From the NCBI GenBank assembly GCA_963693315.1, contig OY856187.1, forward strand, positions 377,479,241 through 377,543,240: 64,000 bases of DNA, written 5' to 3'. Shown here in pieces: positions 12,330 through 24,375 of this stretch. Below the pieces are notes generated by a model. That model was not told where the DNA came from, did not search any database, and saw only the letters and a program-made list of their open reading frames with translations. The position numbers and the translations under genes are program-made. How positions within the stretch are numbered: position 1 is the stretch's first letter; the number at the start of each line of letters is the position of its first letter. The DNA comes from Diogma glabrata. Taxonomy: Eukaryota > Arthropoda > Insecta > Diptera > Cylindrotomidae.

Positions 12330-13040
12330 ACAGCAATATAATTCACCAGTGCTTGATACATCAATATTTCTTCCGTTATAATCAACAATTGCCCGTTAAT
12401 ATAATTCAACGCAACAGTTATATAAAATTTTTTTGGTTATCACTACCGTATTTCCACCGTATCTCAACGCAACATTTATATAATAAAATTTTCGCTATTG
12501 CAACCGATTTTCAACGCAACATTTTCATCAAATTTTTTCTATTATTACCGCATTTCAACGCAACATTTTCATTAAATTTTTTCTATTATTACCGCATTTC
12601 AACGCAACATTGACATCAAATTTTTACTAGTACTTCCGTATTTCAACGCAACATTGATATAAGATTGGTGCTATTAATACCGTACTGCAACGAAACATTT
12701 ATTCAAAATTTATGTTATTTGTTACAACAATTGCCTGATTTATTCCGACGCATCGTTACTACAGTGTTTCAACGCAACATTGGTACAACATTTATGTTAT
12801 TTACTACACCAATTGCCGGATTAATTTCAACGCAACATTCAGTCAAAATTTATGTTATTTACTACTACCATTACCTGATTTATTTCAACACATCATTCAT
12901 ACAAAACTTTGGCTATTACCATCGTATTTCAACGCAACAGTGATATCTAATTTTAGTGTGATTACAACTGAAGTTCAACTCAACATTGATATACAATTTT
13001 CTTGCGCTATTACAACCGAATTTCAACTCAGCATTTAAGT
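12330..13040. repeat. CAACGCAAC minisatellite, about 13 periods
   Basis: TTTCAACGCAACATT and close variants recur at about 12403, 12461, 12508, 12554, 12598, 12642, 12687, 12766, 12826, 12883, 12928, 12973 and 13020, a period of 44 to 80 bp. Between them is ATAAAATTTTTGCTATTACC-like sequence. The last periods drift to CAACTCAAC. Frames open across parts of it, but the periods are not multiples of three, which argues against a repeat protein. Confidence 0.75.
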
Positions 13041-14207
13041 TTTATTTATGCAATTTTACCCGTAATACTTTACCTGTTGGATTATTCATCGCTGATGGAG
13101 GTCTAAGGCCGTAAAACTTTGAAGCCTGGAGAGGTAATGTACCTCATTAAACATGGGGTGAGTGAACTTGGTTTATTTTAATTACTTTTTCAACGTAGAA
13201 GTGTGAATGCGTGTGAAAGGGTGTACAAGTGATTGAATGGGGGCTTGCTTGTCGATGCGTGTGTCTGTGTGAGCTGGCGATGCGTGTAGCGAGACACATT
13301 CAGTCAAAATTGGAACTAATTCTAATCAAATTATTTTTGCTCTGAGGTAATACTTAGTATTCCAAATACCTTTTCTGTTATTATATTACCTAAATTTATG
13401 AATTTATATTTTTAAGTAAATCCAAAAATCATTCTCCAATAACTGTAATACAAACAAAAAAAAAACCAAATCCTTGTCATGTTTTATGTTTATTAACCAT
13501 ATTATACATTAACATACTGTAAACTACAGGTATTGAAACAAACTGGTTTGGACATGTTTATTCAACTTACAAATCAAATTAGAACTTTTTTTTGAGCTGT
13601 AAATATTTTTTTTGGGAATTACGTATGGTTTTATGAATTTTTAAAAATGTTATTAATAAAGAAAAAGGGAAATAATTAATAAAGACTTTCAGTATAGCGT
13701 GTGACGCTCTCCCGTGCTCGAAGAGTTGATTCTCGGTTTACCAGCAATGGCAGTGGTGTACAAGCTGTATCATATTGATCAGATGACAGCAATACAACTT
13801 ATGTTTGATTACTACCAGTTGCGGTACTGGCTGTGGGTCTTTGAGCTTGATTGTCTTGCTTCGCAGTCTGAGTGTGTGGGTGAATGTAAGCATGTATGAA
13901 GCGTGAGTGAGTGGGCGTATGGGAATGATTGTGGGGGTTGGACGCGCTGATGGTGGTTCTTTCGCAAAAGGGGTCGCCAGAGTCTCCTTTTTTTCACTTG
14001 TATTTTTTTCCATTTCTATATATTTTCGTAAATTGCGTACATTTCTGCATTTGTGTTAAAGCAGCAGGTATTATTCTATCAAATCCACGATGACTGAGCT
14101 TTAGTCGTTACGGCGTTAAATTACTCTACGCATCCTGTTAATTACGGTACGCATTCTGCTATGCCATTCTCATTGGTTCGCCAATGAAAAAGCTCTTCAT
14201 TACACTT
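13041..14207. other. Unassigned right part of the 4.3-kb block
   Basis: Includes a GT-rich patch near 13195-13310 and a GC-richer stretch at 13690-14190. Frames on both strands at 13714-14013 show no recognisable domain. I see no tRNA, although TTGGTTCGCCAATG at 14170 briefly resembles a stem-loop. Confidence 0.3.
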
Positions 14208-16594
14208 TCAGTTTATATGTCAGTCATCAAGATTTTCGACTACTTATTTTTCTGGATTAGCAGGAAAGGCTAACCAATCACTTGCGTATTTTGCAAATTT
14301 TTTGTCCAAAACAAAAAAACGAAGAAATGTCAAAAAAATCATCGTGTCAAAACAAGTAAATTTGTATATTTTTTGCTTAAAATACGTTCATTGTAATTGA
14401 TAATGTGTAGTAACTAACATTGAATGTGTAGAAATCTTGATGGTCAGCATCTGTATGTGAGACCAAAACTTGATTATTTTATTATAAGTTGTCAAAAAAT
14501 ATCGTTAAGTGTGTGAAAAGAATGATTTTCATAAAATTTTTTTTTGACAAACTGGCGTCTTAAGATTACTTTGGAAATACGGTACTTTTCCGTAGTTTAC
14601 ATTTAAAACTTCTAGTTTCAAAATAATTTGAAATCTAATACCCCAAATTTTAAAGTTCACTTAACGGTCGCAATTGTTGAACAAGACAAGAAATGTTGAT
14701 AAATTTTGTGGATCTGTACGAAAAAGAACTGATTAGCTTTCTGTCGTTATTGAACAAAGAAGTTATTGAAAGAATAGACTTTCTATTGGACAAGTTCTCT
14801 TTTTCACTTTAATAGTTTCAAACACTGGTGGGTGACCGATTTTGATGAAACTTGGTGTATGTTAGGTTTTTCCTGAACTTCCAGAAACTTATCATTAATC
14901 AGATCATAATAATAGATAATTCATCAGATTATCCATCCCATCATCTCATTCTTTGATTTGTTTCTTTCGGTTAAACTTTTTTTCTTCCACTTTTATAGTA
15001 ATTTTTATTTTGATTTGAAAATTTGGTGTTTTTAAAAAAATGTTGTCTTTTTAGTAACTCAGTATTATTTTAGTAAATATATCAAATGACGTGTATGATG
15101 TACGCGAGCTGTTTTATATTGTTACGTTTCTCAACTCTACTTCGATTGGCCTTACCCTCAAATCGATGAACACAATTCCCCAAGTCGTTTTCTGGTTTCG
15201 ATCACTAATTAGTAAGCAAAACACCAGGTTTTATTAAGTATTCAACTTCTTAATTGTTTCAGAACAACAGAAAAACAATGCAGCTCAATCAATATTCGTA
15301 ACTAGAATATTCTTCGAACAGCTTCGAAACTCAACGGTTTATTGTAGAAATTTTCAGTACACAGAGTCCAAAATAATACACAAAATACTTCTATTAAAGA
15401 ACACTTAAAACTTTATTTAAAAAAATTGTTTTAAAAATAAATTCTATTTACACGATTTTATATGCACGGTACAACGTTTAGTTTACAATTAGTTATTCTG
15501 CCTAAAATACCTGCTTAAATACTAAATTCCGTACAATCGGGAAAAATCGATTCAACCTTTAGTTATCGGTAATGTTCCATAAGGCGAAATAACGAATACT
15601 TTTAATATGTCCTTCAACTGTATAAAAAAAGGTTAAAACAAATCCAACAAAAAAATGTTTTTAACCCAAAAATGACAACAACAATTCTAATCATTTCATT
15701 CGTTTGTTGTTGTGTTTTGTTTTGTTGAACATCAATCAATGGTCATCGTTATGAAGATGGTACAGGGTGTTTCATTTATGTTGAATTTAATTGTGTTCAA
15801 CGTTGTTTTTCGATATGATTTTGTTAAAACCGTAACAATATCTATACTTTGAAGTTATGCTATTTCATGTTACAATAACAATTATAGCCAAGAAAAGGCA
15901 ATAGTTAAACGTAAACTGAAGTATTTAATGCATATCAGAACACTGTATTTGGAAAACTGGTGATAGAGTTCGGTAATGCATTAGTTTTTGTTATATTTAT
16001 CATTGATAAAATTCAAAATTTTCTTGTGGTTCCTCTTCGATATTATTTTTAAACATATATATATCTGTAATAATGTTATCCTCCAGTTGTAGTACAATTT
16101 TATCGTCTTGTAAAGTGAACATACAATCCATGTTGTACTGAACAATATTTTCTTGAATTGTATTTTCTTGCATGAAAATTATAATTGGTTTTGAGGTTTT
16201 AAAAGAAAATGAACTTAGTTTGTTTTCAATTATTTGTTTCTCTGCATACAAGATCGGAAAATAGTCTGATGTAAAACTGTTGATAACATAGAGGTACTAT
16301 AATTTAAAAAATATAAATTAATTATATTTTTATGTTAATGCAAAAATATAAATATAAATTTTGAGCTTAGTTTAGAGATGAATTTTATTTAATATTAGTG
16401 AAAATTTGAAGTTTGAAATCAAAAGCTTATAAACATAGCTGGACTCTTTAAAATGACGACCTAAATTAAGGACGATCGGTGGTTTTTGACAAAAATCACT
16501 TTAAGGTGTACGTTTATGTTGTTCAGAATGTGTGTCTTTATACCTGGCCGTTAATTAATCGAGTGGTGGAAATCAATGCTAAACATGTTGATTT

Positions 16595-16880
16595 GATATG
16601 TTAGACGCCCCCTTAAAGAAATTGTTTTTTGGTGAAAAAACACGTGGAAAATTTTTTTTTCAATAAAAAGAAACAGAAATGTTCATATGATTTTTTCTTT
16701 GTATCTGCATATTTCACGAGATATTAAAAAAAATCTATATGATTTTATCAAAAAATGAAATCCTACAATTTTGCAGCACGTGTTCTTTTTATTTAAAAAA
16801 ATATGCCCACATGTTTTTTCACCAAAAAGAAGCCTTTCAGGGGACGTCTGAGAAAAATTAATTTTTAACGACCAGTCATG
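16595..16880. mobile_element. MITE in intron 4, copy 2
   Basis: Same inverted-repeat element as at 5262, with the same arms (GGTGAAAAAACACGTGG left, its partner near 16815). Confidence 0.5.
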
Positions 16881-16984
16881 TATATATTCGAGGTGCATCT
16901 GCGTTCACATACAGCATCCTCACCGTAAACATCATTTTTGAGTTTTTATAGTGTAAGAGCAACACATATCGTATTTTCTCAGAA

Positions 16985-17320
16985 ATTTCGCATCCCTACC
17001 CAAAATTCTTGCAGGAAAATTATATAGGAACTTACATGATCATGATCATTTCTTTGGAGAATTGGGACAAAAGGTTTACAAGATCATACAAGATTCACAT
17101 AGGATCTTTTATAGTTCATGTAAGATCCTAATAAAAATTTCTACAAGAATTTTTGCCAGGGTAGGAACTTACATGATCATGATCATTTCTTGAAGAGAAT
17201 TGGGACAAAAAGTTCACAAGATCATACAAGATCATACAAGATCATACAAGATTCACATAGGATCTTTTAAAGTTCATGTTAGATATAAACAAAAATTCGT
17301 ACAAGAGTTTTTGCCAGGGT
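16985..17320. repeat. Minisatellite in intron 4, copy 2
   Basis: Two periods of the GATCATACAAGATTCACATAGG-type repeat, including the palindrome ATGATCATGATCAT twice and GATCATACAA three times in a row near 17220. Confidence 0.6.
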
Positions 17321-19979
17321 TGTTTTCAAGTGAATCAAATTACGAATTATAAAACTGACAAAACGAAAAATGTAATCTGAAACTTCGTTATAGACACAAT
17401 CGAATCATGGTGATGCAGATATAAGGTCAACAACACCATCTAGTGACAAAAACCGGCATATATAGAACGTACCAAGGTTAAAGAGTACAAACACTTGAAT
17501 GTAAGGATTTAAGAGAAATTATATGTTTTTATTATAAGCCAGAATGTGCCGAATGTAGGAACAATGTTAATTTTATATAACAATTGAGAAAAATAAAATA
17601 AACTTACTGTTAAATTATTTTGCGAATCCAATATCTTCAGTAACTTTTCATCGCCTGAATCTTTCCAATCGTTAAAAGATATAATTTCATATTCGGAAGA
17701 AATCCTTTCAATATTTGCCAAATCATCCTAATTTAAATATATATTTTGAAGCTCTAATAATTTCGTCGAATAGCTTAAAATTATTTTTGGACATCGATTC
17801 AAAGTGTTGTCATAAATGTTTTCAAATAATTTATGAATATCTGAGAATTTATACTCCGAACGCCAAGAATATTGATTGAAAAATTCACCATAGTTAATTT
17901 CGAATATATCGTCAGATAAAATAATTTCAAAAAAGTGAGTTTCTCTGCACCCAAAGATTTTCCAATCAATATTTAATATATGTTTTATATTAAATTTAAA
18001 TTTCACAATTGGTTTAAGTGACAGTATTTTTAAAATTGTGTCTCCATCTATATTACTATCACTACTAAGATCCAGTGAATCGCCATTGATAGGTGGGGTT
18101 ATGTTTAGCGATAAATTGTTGATTGCATTTCTAAGATTTACGTTATCACTTTCTTTAATCTTTGGACACAGTGCCTGCATCGCCTTTCTTGCACCTACCT
18201 TGTCTACTTCCTTAATATTCCAAGGGTTTACGTGTAGAATTTTTAAATCTGCACCGTACAACCATAAAAAATATAACAAGTAATCTACATGTACATTTTT
18301 TTTGTTCGTCTTTTCTAAATATAACGTCAAATCGAATTTCTCAAAGACTTTTTCGTTTTCATTAAGTATATTAAAACTATTTTCGATTGTAAAATCGATG
18401 TCTGTAAAATTATGTAAGTCCACAAATGCCAATTTCAATCCAATCAAGTCAAATATATTCCATGTTTTTAAATTGTATAAACGTATTTGATCCAGAATGA
18501 GGGAAACAATGAGTGTTGTTTCCCTAAATGTTGGTATTTTAGCCAAACTCGTATAATATCTTCGATGCCATGGCATGGCTTTTTTAATAAATAATTTAGA
18601 ATTAAAATTGTTGTTATATAAGCAACCTAAAGCCATTTCAAACATTTCCAATTTAACATTTTCTGTAAATTCAATCAAATGCAACGATAGTTGTTTGTTA
18701 TACGAATATATCGTTTTTTTGGAAGCAATGCAGCATAGTAGTTTATTCCACGTAGTACTATCGTGTTCTTGTTTAAAAATCTAAAATTTAAAAACAGAAA
18801 AGAAGAAAAACCGAAATCACCTATTACAATTTAATCACTAAAGCACAGACTGTGAAGCAATTACATAGCTATTAACAACAAAATCACATCTGTAAGCTTA
18901 CCTTCTTTAAAAACGAAATATTTCATCGCTTAATATATAAAAAAAAAAATTTGAGTTCCATGGAATGGTATATTTGAGCTGCATTGGCATATCAAAGACA
19001 GCATGTCCGTCGAAAATGGAATCTAATTTCATTTCGACTAATTTCACATCAGTAAATTGATTCAAATCATTCTTTGAAGATACTACGAAATCCGATTGAA
19101 TAATTTCATTCAAACCCGGCATCTATAACCAAGAGTGAGTAAAACTTTATTTCAAAATTAAGTTAAAATTCTTGTTGGTAAAATTAATCTAACTTTTACA
19201 TACCTGACTTATCATTGAAAATGTTTCGAAATCGAAATATAAATTTGGTGGTTGTTTCTTTTCGGTTTCATCTAAAATAATTTTATTTTTAAATAGATAA
19301 CTCGAATAATAATTGTATTAGTTATTAACCAAACCTACCCATAAAGAAAGTATCCATTTTTCTTTAGTTTGAATAAATATCGATATATAATTTTAATATA
19401 TTTAGGTTTAAACATAAGATAAGATATATTAACACTATGAGCTCTACAAACTAGAATATTTGACTAAGTTCTAAAAGCTTATCAGTTTTGCAATTAAAAA
19501 CATACTAATATAATGATTTATCAATTATCCATACATTGACAATTGTATAACTTCAACCGGGCATATAAAATTTACCTTTGGGTGCGTTCTATTAAGTTTT
19601 GTTTGCGAAATAAAATTCGACAGATATGTGTTGCTGAAGCTGATTTATAACAAAACTATGTTACAATGCGTTTATAATCTAATTTTTTTGAACAAATATA
19701 ATCACGTATGGGCTCAAAACTTCTGGTTTAAGATATTTTGATTGAGTTATACTGCAATCCCTACAACTACATGCTGAAAATAGTAATGGACATGAATTTG
19801 ATGTTGAGATGACTGTAGAATGTACCACCGTTCCCGGATATAATTCAACTAATATTTAAGAAAAACCCACTTTTAAGGGGCTCCTTTGCTAAGTAACTCT
19901 AGCCTTGGTGTATAATGTATATTTGAACATTTTTTTATTCTCCCCCCATCCTCCAACTTCTGATTTTGCGCCTATGGTT

Positions 19980-20690
19980 GCTTGATTGCATATTCCAAGA
20001 CACCATTGGATTTAGTATCCTCGATTCATAGAAAAACCAATATTTCTTTTGCATATTTGAACATTTCCCTAATTTTAGACCCAAACTTTTATCCTCTAGT
20101 TTCTTGCCTGACCCTCAAATACTAATTTCAGCATCACCATTGCATTCAGTACCCTCAATTTATCCAAAATCGGTACCCATAATAGATTTTCGGCTTTCAA
20201 CCCAAACTCCCACCCTTTAGTGACACCCTCATATTTTTGATCCCAATTTAAACATCACTGTTGGATTCAGCGTCTTCAAGTATGTTGAAATCAATAATAA
20301 TGACGATAATTTTGATTCTATTCATGACCAGACCCTCAACCCCACCCCTTATTGCACTACCCTGAGTCGGGTCAACATTTTTACCATTACCATTGAACTC
20401 AGCATCCTCGATTATGTAAAAATCGATAATAATGACAACAATTTCGATACTTTGTATAACCGAACCCCCTCCCCCCCCCCCCCCCCCTCTCCTCCCCACA
20501 CCTATTATTGGACTACCCTGAGTCTGACCCCAATTTTTATTACGATGATAATTTCGATATTTTTTATAACCGACCCCCCAACCTCCACCCCTTTTTGGAC
20601 TACCCCGAGTCCGGCCCTCATTTTTATCATCATCATTGAACTCAGCATCCCCGATTATATTAAAATCGACACCAAACATGACATGCAAAA
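19980..20690. repeat. C-rich minisatellite, copy 2, with 17-C run
   Basis: Counterpart of 8560-9235. The run of 17 C at 20471-20487 and neighbouring C-tracts give a strongly G-rich minus strand. Confidence 0.65.
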
Positions 20691-21530
20691 ATAATATTTT
20701 TTTCTACCATAAGGGTACCCCCTTGGAAGTAAAAAATGGTTATGTCACCGATCAGGGGGTAATATGGGGGATTGTATTTGTTATAAAATTCTGATTCTAA
20801 CGATACCCCACATAACATATTTTACTCATTTAATGTGTCAAGCCCACACGATTTCGGACTCGTCAAGAACAGGCGCCTCACGAAGTATAAAATATGTGGT
20901 AATCATCACATGATCATGGGTGTGGGCTCAGGGACTATTCTGATAGGTTGCAAACATTGTTCAGTATAAATCTTTTTCCAACCAGTTGGACTAATTCTGC
21001 TGTTTCCAAGCCACAATTGGATTTGATAAAAATTTTCTTTTAATGTGCTCATTCAAAACATCTTCAGTAGGAACCAATAATGATAATTTAATGGGACTGC
21101 TTTTTGTGGTAGTTTCAATAAAGGAATCACATCGCATCTTGTCAAGATACTTTTCCAAGTCTTTTTAAATCAATTTGACTGTATATCTGCTGCAATTCCA
21201 TATAGCAGTATTTAAAAATTAGTCAAATGCTCACGACGCTTGCTACGTAAAACTGGCCATAAATCGACAATCACAAATTTTACATACAAAGAGAAAATAT
21301 ACAGCCATTCGCACATCCATTGCTCGATTTAGCTCAAACTTCAGCACGGTGCATGTTTTGGGTTCACCTTTCTGTTTATATGTCAGTCATCAAGATTTTC
21401 GACTACTTATTTTTCTGGATTAGAAGGAAAGGGTAACCAATCACTTGCATATTTTGCAAATTTTTTATCCAAAACAAAAAAAAGAAGGAATGTCAAAAAA
21501 ATCATCGTGTCAAAACAAGTAAATTTGTAT

Positions 21531-23350
21531 TTAGGGTTCCGTTTTTTATACGGAACACTATTGGTGAGAGTAAAACGAGTTTTTCACATTATATCGATTA
21601 GCTCGTAAACTATAAATGCTATGGACTTGAAATTTGAGATGCGTATAAAACTAATCTGCTCACATGAAATGACGGATACAAATAAAACTAAAGTGGTTTT
21701 CGTTTGGTTTACAGGGGTACGATGTGAGACCTTTGAGAAAATATATTTTTTTATAGATTCAAGTAGGGTATCATATGAAAGGGCTTCATTTCAGTATTTC
21801 TTAAAAATTTATTTTGGAGTTTTACACCCCACCATTTTTTGTATAATTTGGAATAATGACGTTTTTTTCGTGTTTTCTTACCTCGATTAGCTCTGAACCT
21901 AACTGATCAAAAATTTTCAAATGTATTTGGAATAATAGAAAAATTAGTACGTTTTTAATAAAAAATATAAAAAAGTGTCATATCCTCATACTTAGATTTA
22001 TTAAGGGGGTGGATATGAGGAGGGGTAAAATCACTATTTAAAATGGGGTCAAGTGGGGTGTCATTTGAAAGAGCATTTTATTTAAAAAACATAGCAATTT
22101 TTTTTAGAATTTTGCGATGCACAGTTTTTGAGTTATTTTCCAAAAAGTGCAACTTTCAGACCGTCCCCCCCCCCTACGTTTCGACACTGATTGACAGAAA
22201 AATTTGAAAAAATTCACAGACTAAGAAATTTAGTAAATTTTGTATGAAAATTATAGAGAGGTCTCAAATAATTATATTTCTGTGTGTTTAGGGGACCGGT
22301 GTAAAGAGGGTAAAAAAAAAATCTTTTTGACCCAAGCGGGTGGGGCGTCATTTGAAAGAACACTTAATTTAAAATTTGTTGCAGTTTTTTTTTAGAATTT
22401 TGCTGTACACAGTTTTTGAGTTATGGACAAAAAAGTGAAAAATCCAGACCGTCCCCCCCCCCCCCTACGTTTCGACACTGATTGACAGAAAAATTTGAAA
22501 AAATGCACAGAGCTAGGAAATTCGGTAAATTTTGTATGAAAATTATAGAGAGGTCTCAAATAATTATATTTCAGTGTGTTTAGGAGATCGGGGTAAAGAG
22601 GGTAAAGAAAATCTTTTTGGACCCAAGCGAGTGAGATGTCATTTAAAAGAGCACCTAATTTATAAATCATCGCAATTTTTTTTAGAATTTTGTGATGTAA
22701 AGTTTTTGAGTTATTATCAAAAAAGTGCAAAATTCAGATCGTTTCGCTCCCTACGTTTCGACGATGATTGACAGAAAAATTTGAAAAAATTCGCAGGGAC
22801 AGGAAAATTTGTAAATTTTGAATGAAAATCATAGCAAAGTCTCAAATAACTATATTTCTGTGTGTTTAGGGGATGGGTGTGGGGAGAGTAAAAACCACTT
22901 TTGAACCAAGCGAATGGGGTGTCATATGAAGGAGCACTTAATTTAAGAAACATTACAATTTTTCTAGACGGTGCACAGTTTTTGTGTTATTGAAAAAAAA
23001 ATATTTTTAGTATGTAGCTTCTCCACCCCCCCTAAATTTCAACATTTGATTGACCGAAAAAATAATCAAATTTAAACCATTTACAAGCTGGTGAATCTTT
23101 CTTGAGTTACCATAAACATCTATGGATGAGATTTAACCTAATGTAACATTTTTTGAGTTATTTTTGATCAATGTGGATTTGATTGTAATTTACTATTGAC
23201 ATTTACGATTAAACATTAATTATTTTGTTATGCGTCTATGGTCTGGAAATATAAAGACATTACAACACAACTGTTTGTCAATAGTTTTTGATATTGTGTT
23301 CTTTTACATTCACGGAACCCTTGACGAGCGAATTTTATTCGCACTTGTCT
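21531..23350. mobile_element. GGGTTCCG non-autonomous element with internal tandem repeats
   Basis: Copies 1 and 2 read AAATTTGTATATTTTTTGC uninterrupted. Here 1.8 kb is inserted after AAATTTGTAT. The insert begins TTAGGGTTCCGT and near its right end has CACGGAACCCTT, an inverted match, followed by the hairpin GCGAATTTTATTCGC and then ACTTGTCTGAC. Internally about 21945-23060 is a tandem array of roughly 290-bp periods. Each has GGGGTGTCATTTGAAAG-like, a C-rich run, ACGTTTCGACACTGATTGAC-like and AGAAAAATTTG-like blocks (starts near 22177, 22468, 22757 and 23036). No transposase frame. The 3' hairpin recalls Helitron ends but a CTRR end is not clear. Confidence 0.65.
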
Positions 23351-23619
23351 GACTTTTTTTTGCTTAAAATACGTTCATTGTAATTGATAATGTGTAGTAA
23401 CTAACATTGAATGTGTAGAAATCTTGATGGTCAGCATCTGTATGTGAGACCAAAACTTGATTATTTTATTATAAGTTGTCAAAAAATATCGTTAAGAATG
23501 ATTTTCATCAGTGGCGTCATTTCACCAAAATCTTGGGGGGGGCGAGAATTTAAATGACATAAAAAGATTTTTTTCGTAAAACATAACATGTACATTTTTA
23601 TACACACATATGTTTAAAA

Positions 23620-24375
23620 GCATTTAAATGCATGGTCTTAGAAATGAAACTAAAATGCTTTTGAGCTACCTTGGTTACTATGCTAGATCTTTGGCTTCTA
23701 TTGTTGTTTCATCGAAGCGAATGCCGCAAAGTTCTGCAAAATCCCTTCATTTGTTAAAAATAATTTTAAATTTAGTATCATCTCTGCATTGTTTAAGCAT
23801 CAAGAAAGTAGTTTGGCATTACCGCCAGCCAGCGAGTTTCACTGTATCCAATAAGTTGGTTATGTTCGACATTATTTTTGACGCAGAACTCCTTCAACGT
23901 CTCCAGTAAAGACAGTAAAATATCTAAATTTTTTTAACCCTGCCATTTAAATCAGCAGCACTTCTTATTGCATTATAAAGAATATGGGCTGCGAATCCAA
24001 TACCCAATACATTCTTGTTCAAATTCGAGCTTAGTTGGCTTTTAAATTTTCACTTCTTGACGTGACACCACTAAAATTGGTATTCGAGTTATCAGCGCAA
24101 ATTGCAACTAACTTTTTGTCAATGTTAAATAACAACAAGAAAACAAAATAACAACAAAACTTGTTCAAGCTACTGGAGCTGACGGCTTATAGCAACGCTT
24201 TTTTATGTTTATCTGTATCTATATGTCTTTTAATTCATAATGTCCACTGTTAGTTTGCAAATTCACTCCGACTGGTAATACAATAAACCTTTGCGTCGTT
24301 ATGTTTTGATTTTTTTATAAAAGGATAGTCCAATTCAATATCGTATGAGAATTTACGTAAACGTTTTCTATCCAT
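23620..24375 (-). pseudogene. Decayed hAT transposase (ZBED-type), internally deleted
   Basis: Minus-strand ATG at 24375 opens MDRKRLRKFSYD. This is followed by an IDTDKHKKAL-like segment, the end of a BED zinc finger, then a Ser-rich linker. It then jumps to the core segment ICADNSNTNFSGV (about 24090), and LKEFCVKNNVEHNQLIGYS followed by ETRWLAVMPN (about 23830). The order is right for hAT transposases of the ZBED kind, but several hundred residues between the finger and the CADN motif are missing and the C-terminal dimerisation domain is absent. At least three stops and frame changes interrupt it. It cannot encode an active enzyme. The element could only move with help from an intact relative. 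Confidence 0.7.

Larger units (their letters stand above)
9863..14207. other. 4.3-kb block present only between copies 1 and 2
   Basis: At the other unit junctions GGTTCACCTTT runs directly into CTGTTTATATGTCAG (21360-21380) or CAGTTTATATGTCAC (2850-2870). Here the two halves are separated by 4.3 kb, so the block is either an insertion or ancestral sequence lost elsewhere. Its ends show no clear TIR, LTR or target duplication. It contains a MITE (10836), a short direct repeat (11386) and a CAACGCAAC minisatellite (12330). No gene could be supported. Frames at 10245-10790, 12218-12943 and 13714-14013 have no recognisable motif. Confidence 0.6.
16000..19357 (-). pseudogene. Array gene copy 2, broken by nonsense and frameshift
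   Basis: Same five exons as copy 1: 19357-19339, 19271-19204, 19122-18902, 18780-17608 and 16296-16000, with all splice sites kept. Two lesions stop it. In exon 3, just before the donor, two extra bases turn the end of the exon into a stop after the DEIFRF residues. In exon 4 a Trp codon of the NIYLNWDDL segment has become TAG at about 17726. Both lie in sequence otherwise almost identical to copies 1 and 3, so inactivation is recent. A short unspliced product is conceivable, but the full protein cannot be made. Confidence 0.75.
14208..21372. repeat. Tandem unit, copy 2 (about 7.17 kb)
   Basis: It contains all the anchors of copy 1 in the same order and orientation and has no large insertion, so it gives the best estimate of the unit length. 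It passes directly into copy 3 at TTCACCTTTCTGTTTATATG, proving head-to-tail tandem arrangement. Its minisatellite carries the longest homopolymer of the window, a 17-C run at 20471-20487. Confidence 0.9.

Noticed and set aside
12218..12943. 131- and 92-codon plus-strand frames
   Set aside because: They run through the CAACGCAAC minisatellite; the period is not a multiple of three and the peptide repeats are out of register.
20248..20694. 146-codon minus-strand and 80-codon plus-strand Gly- or Pro-rich frames
   Set aside because: They are translations of the C-rich minisatellite and are not conserved as frames in copies 1 and 3.
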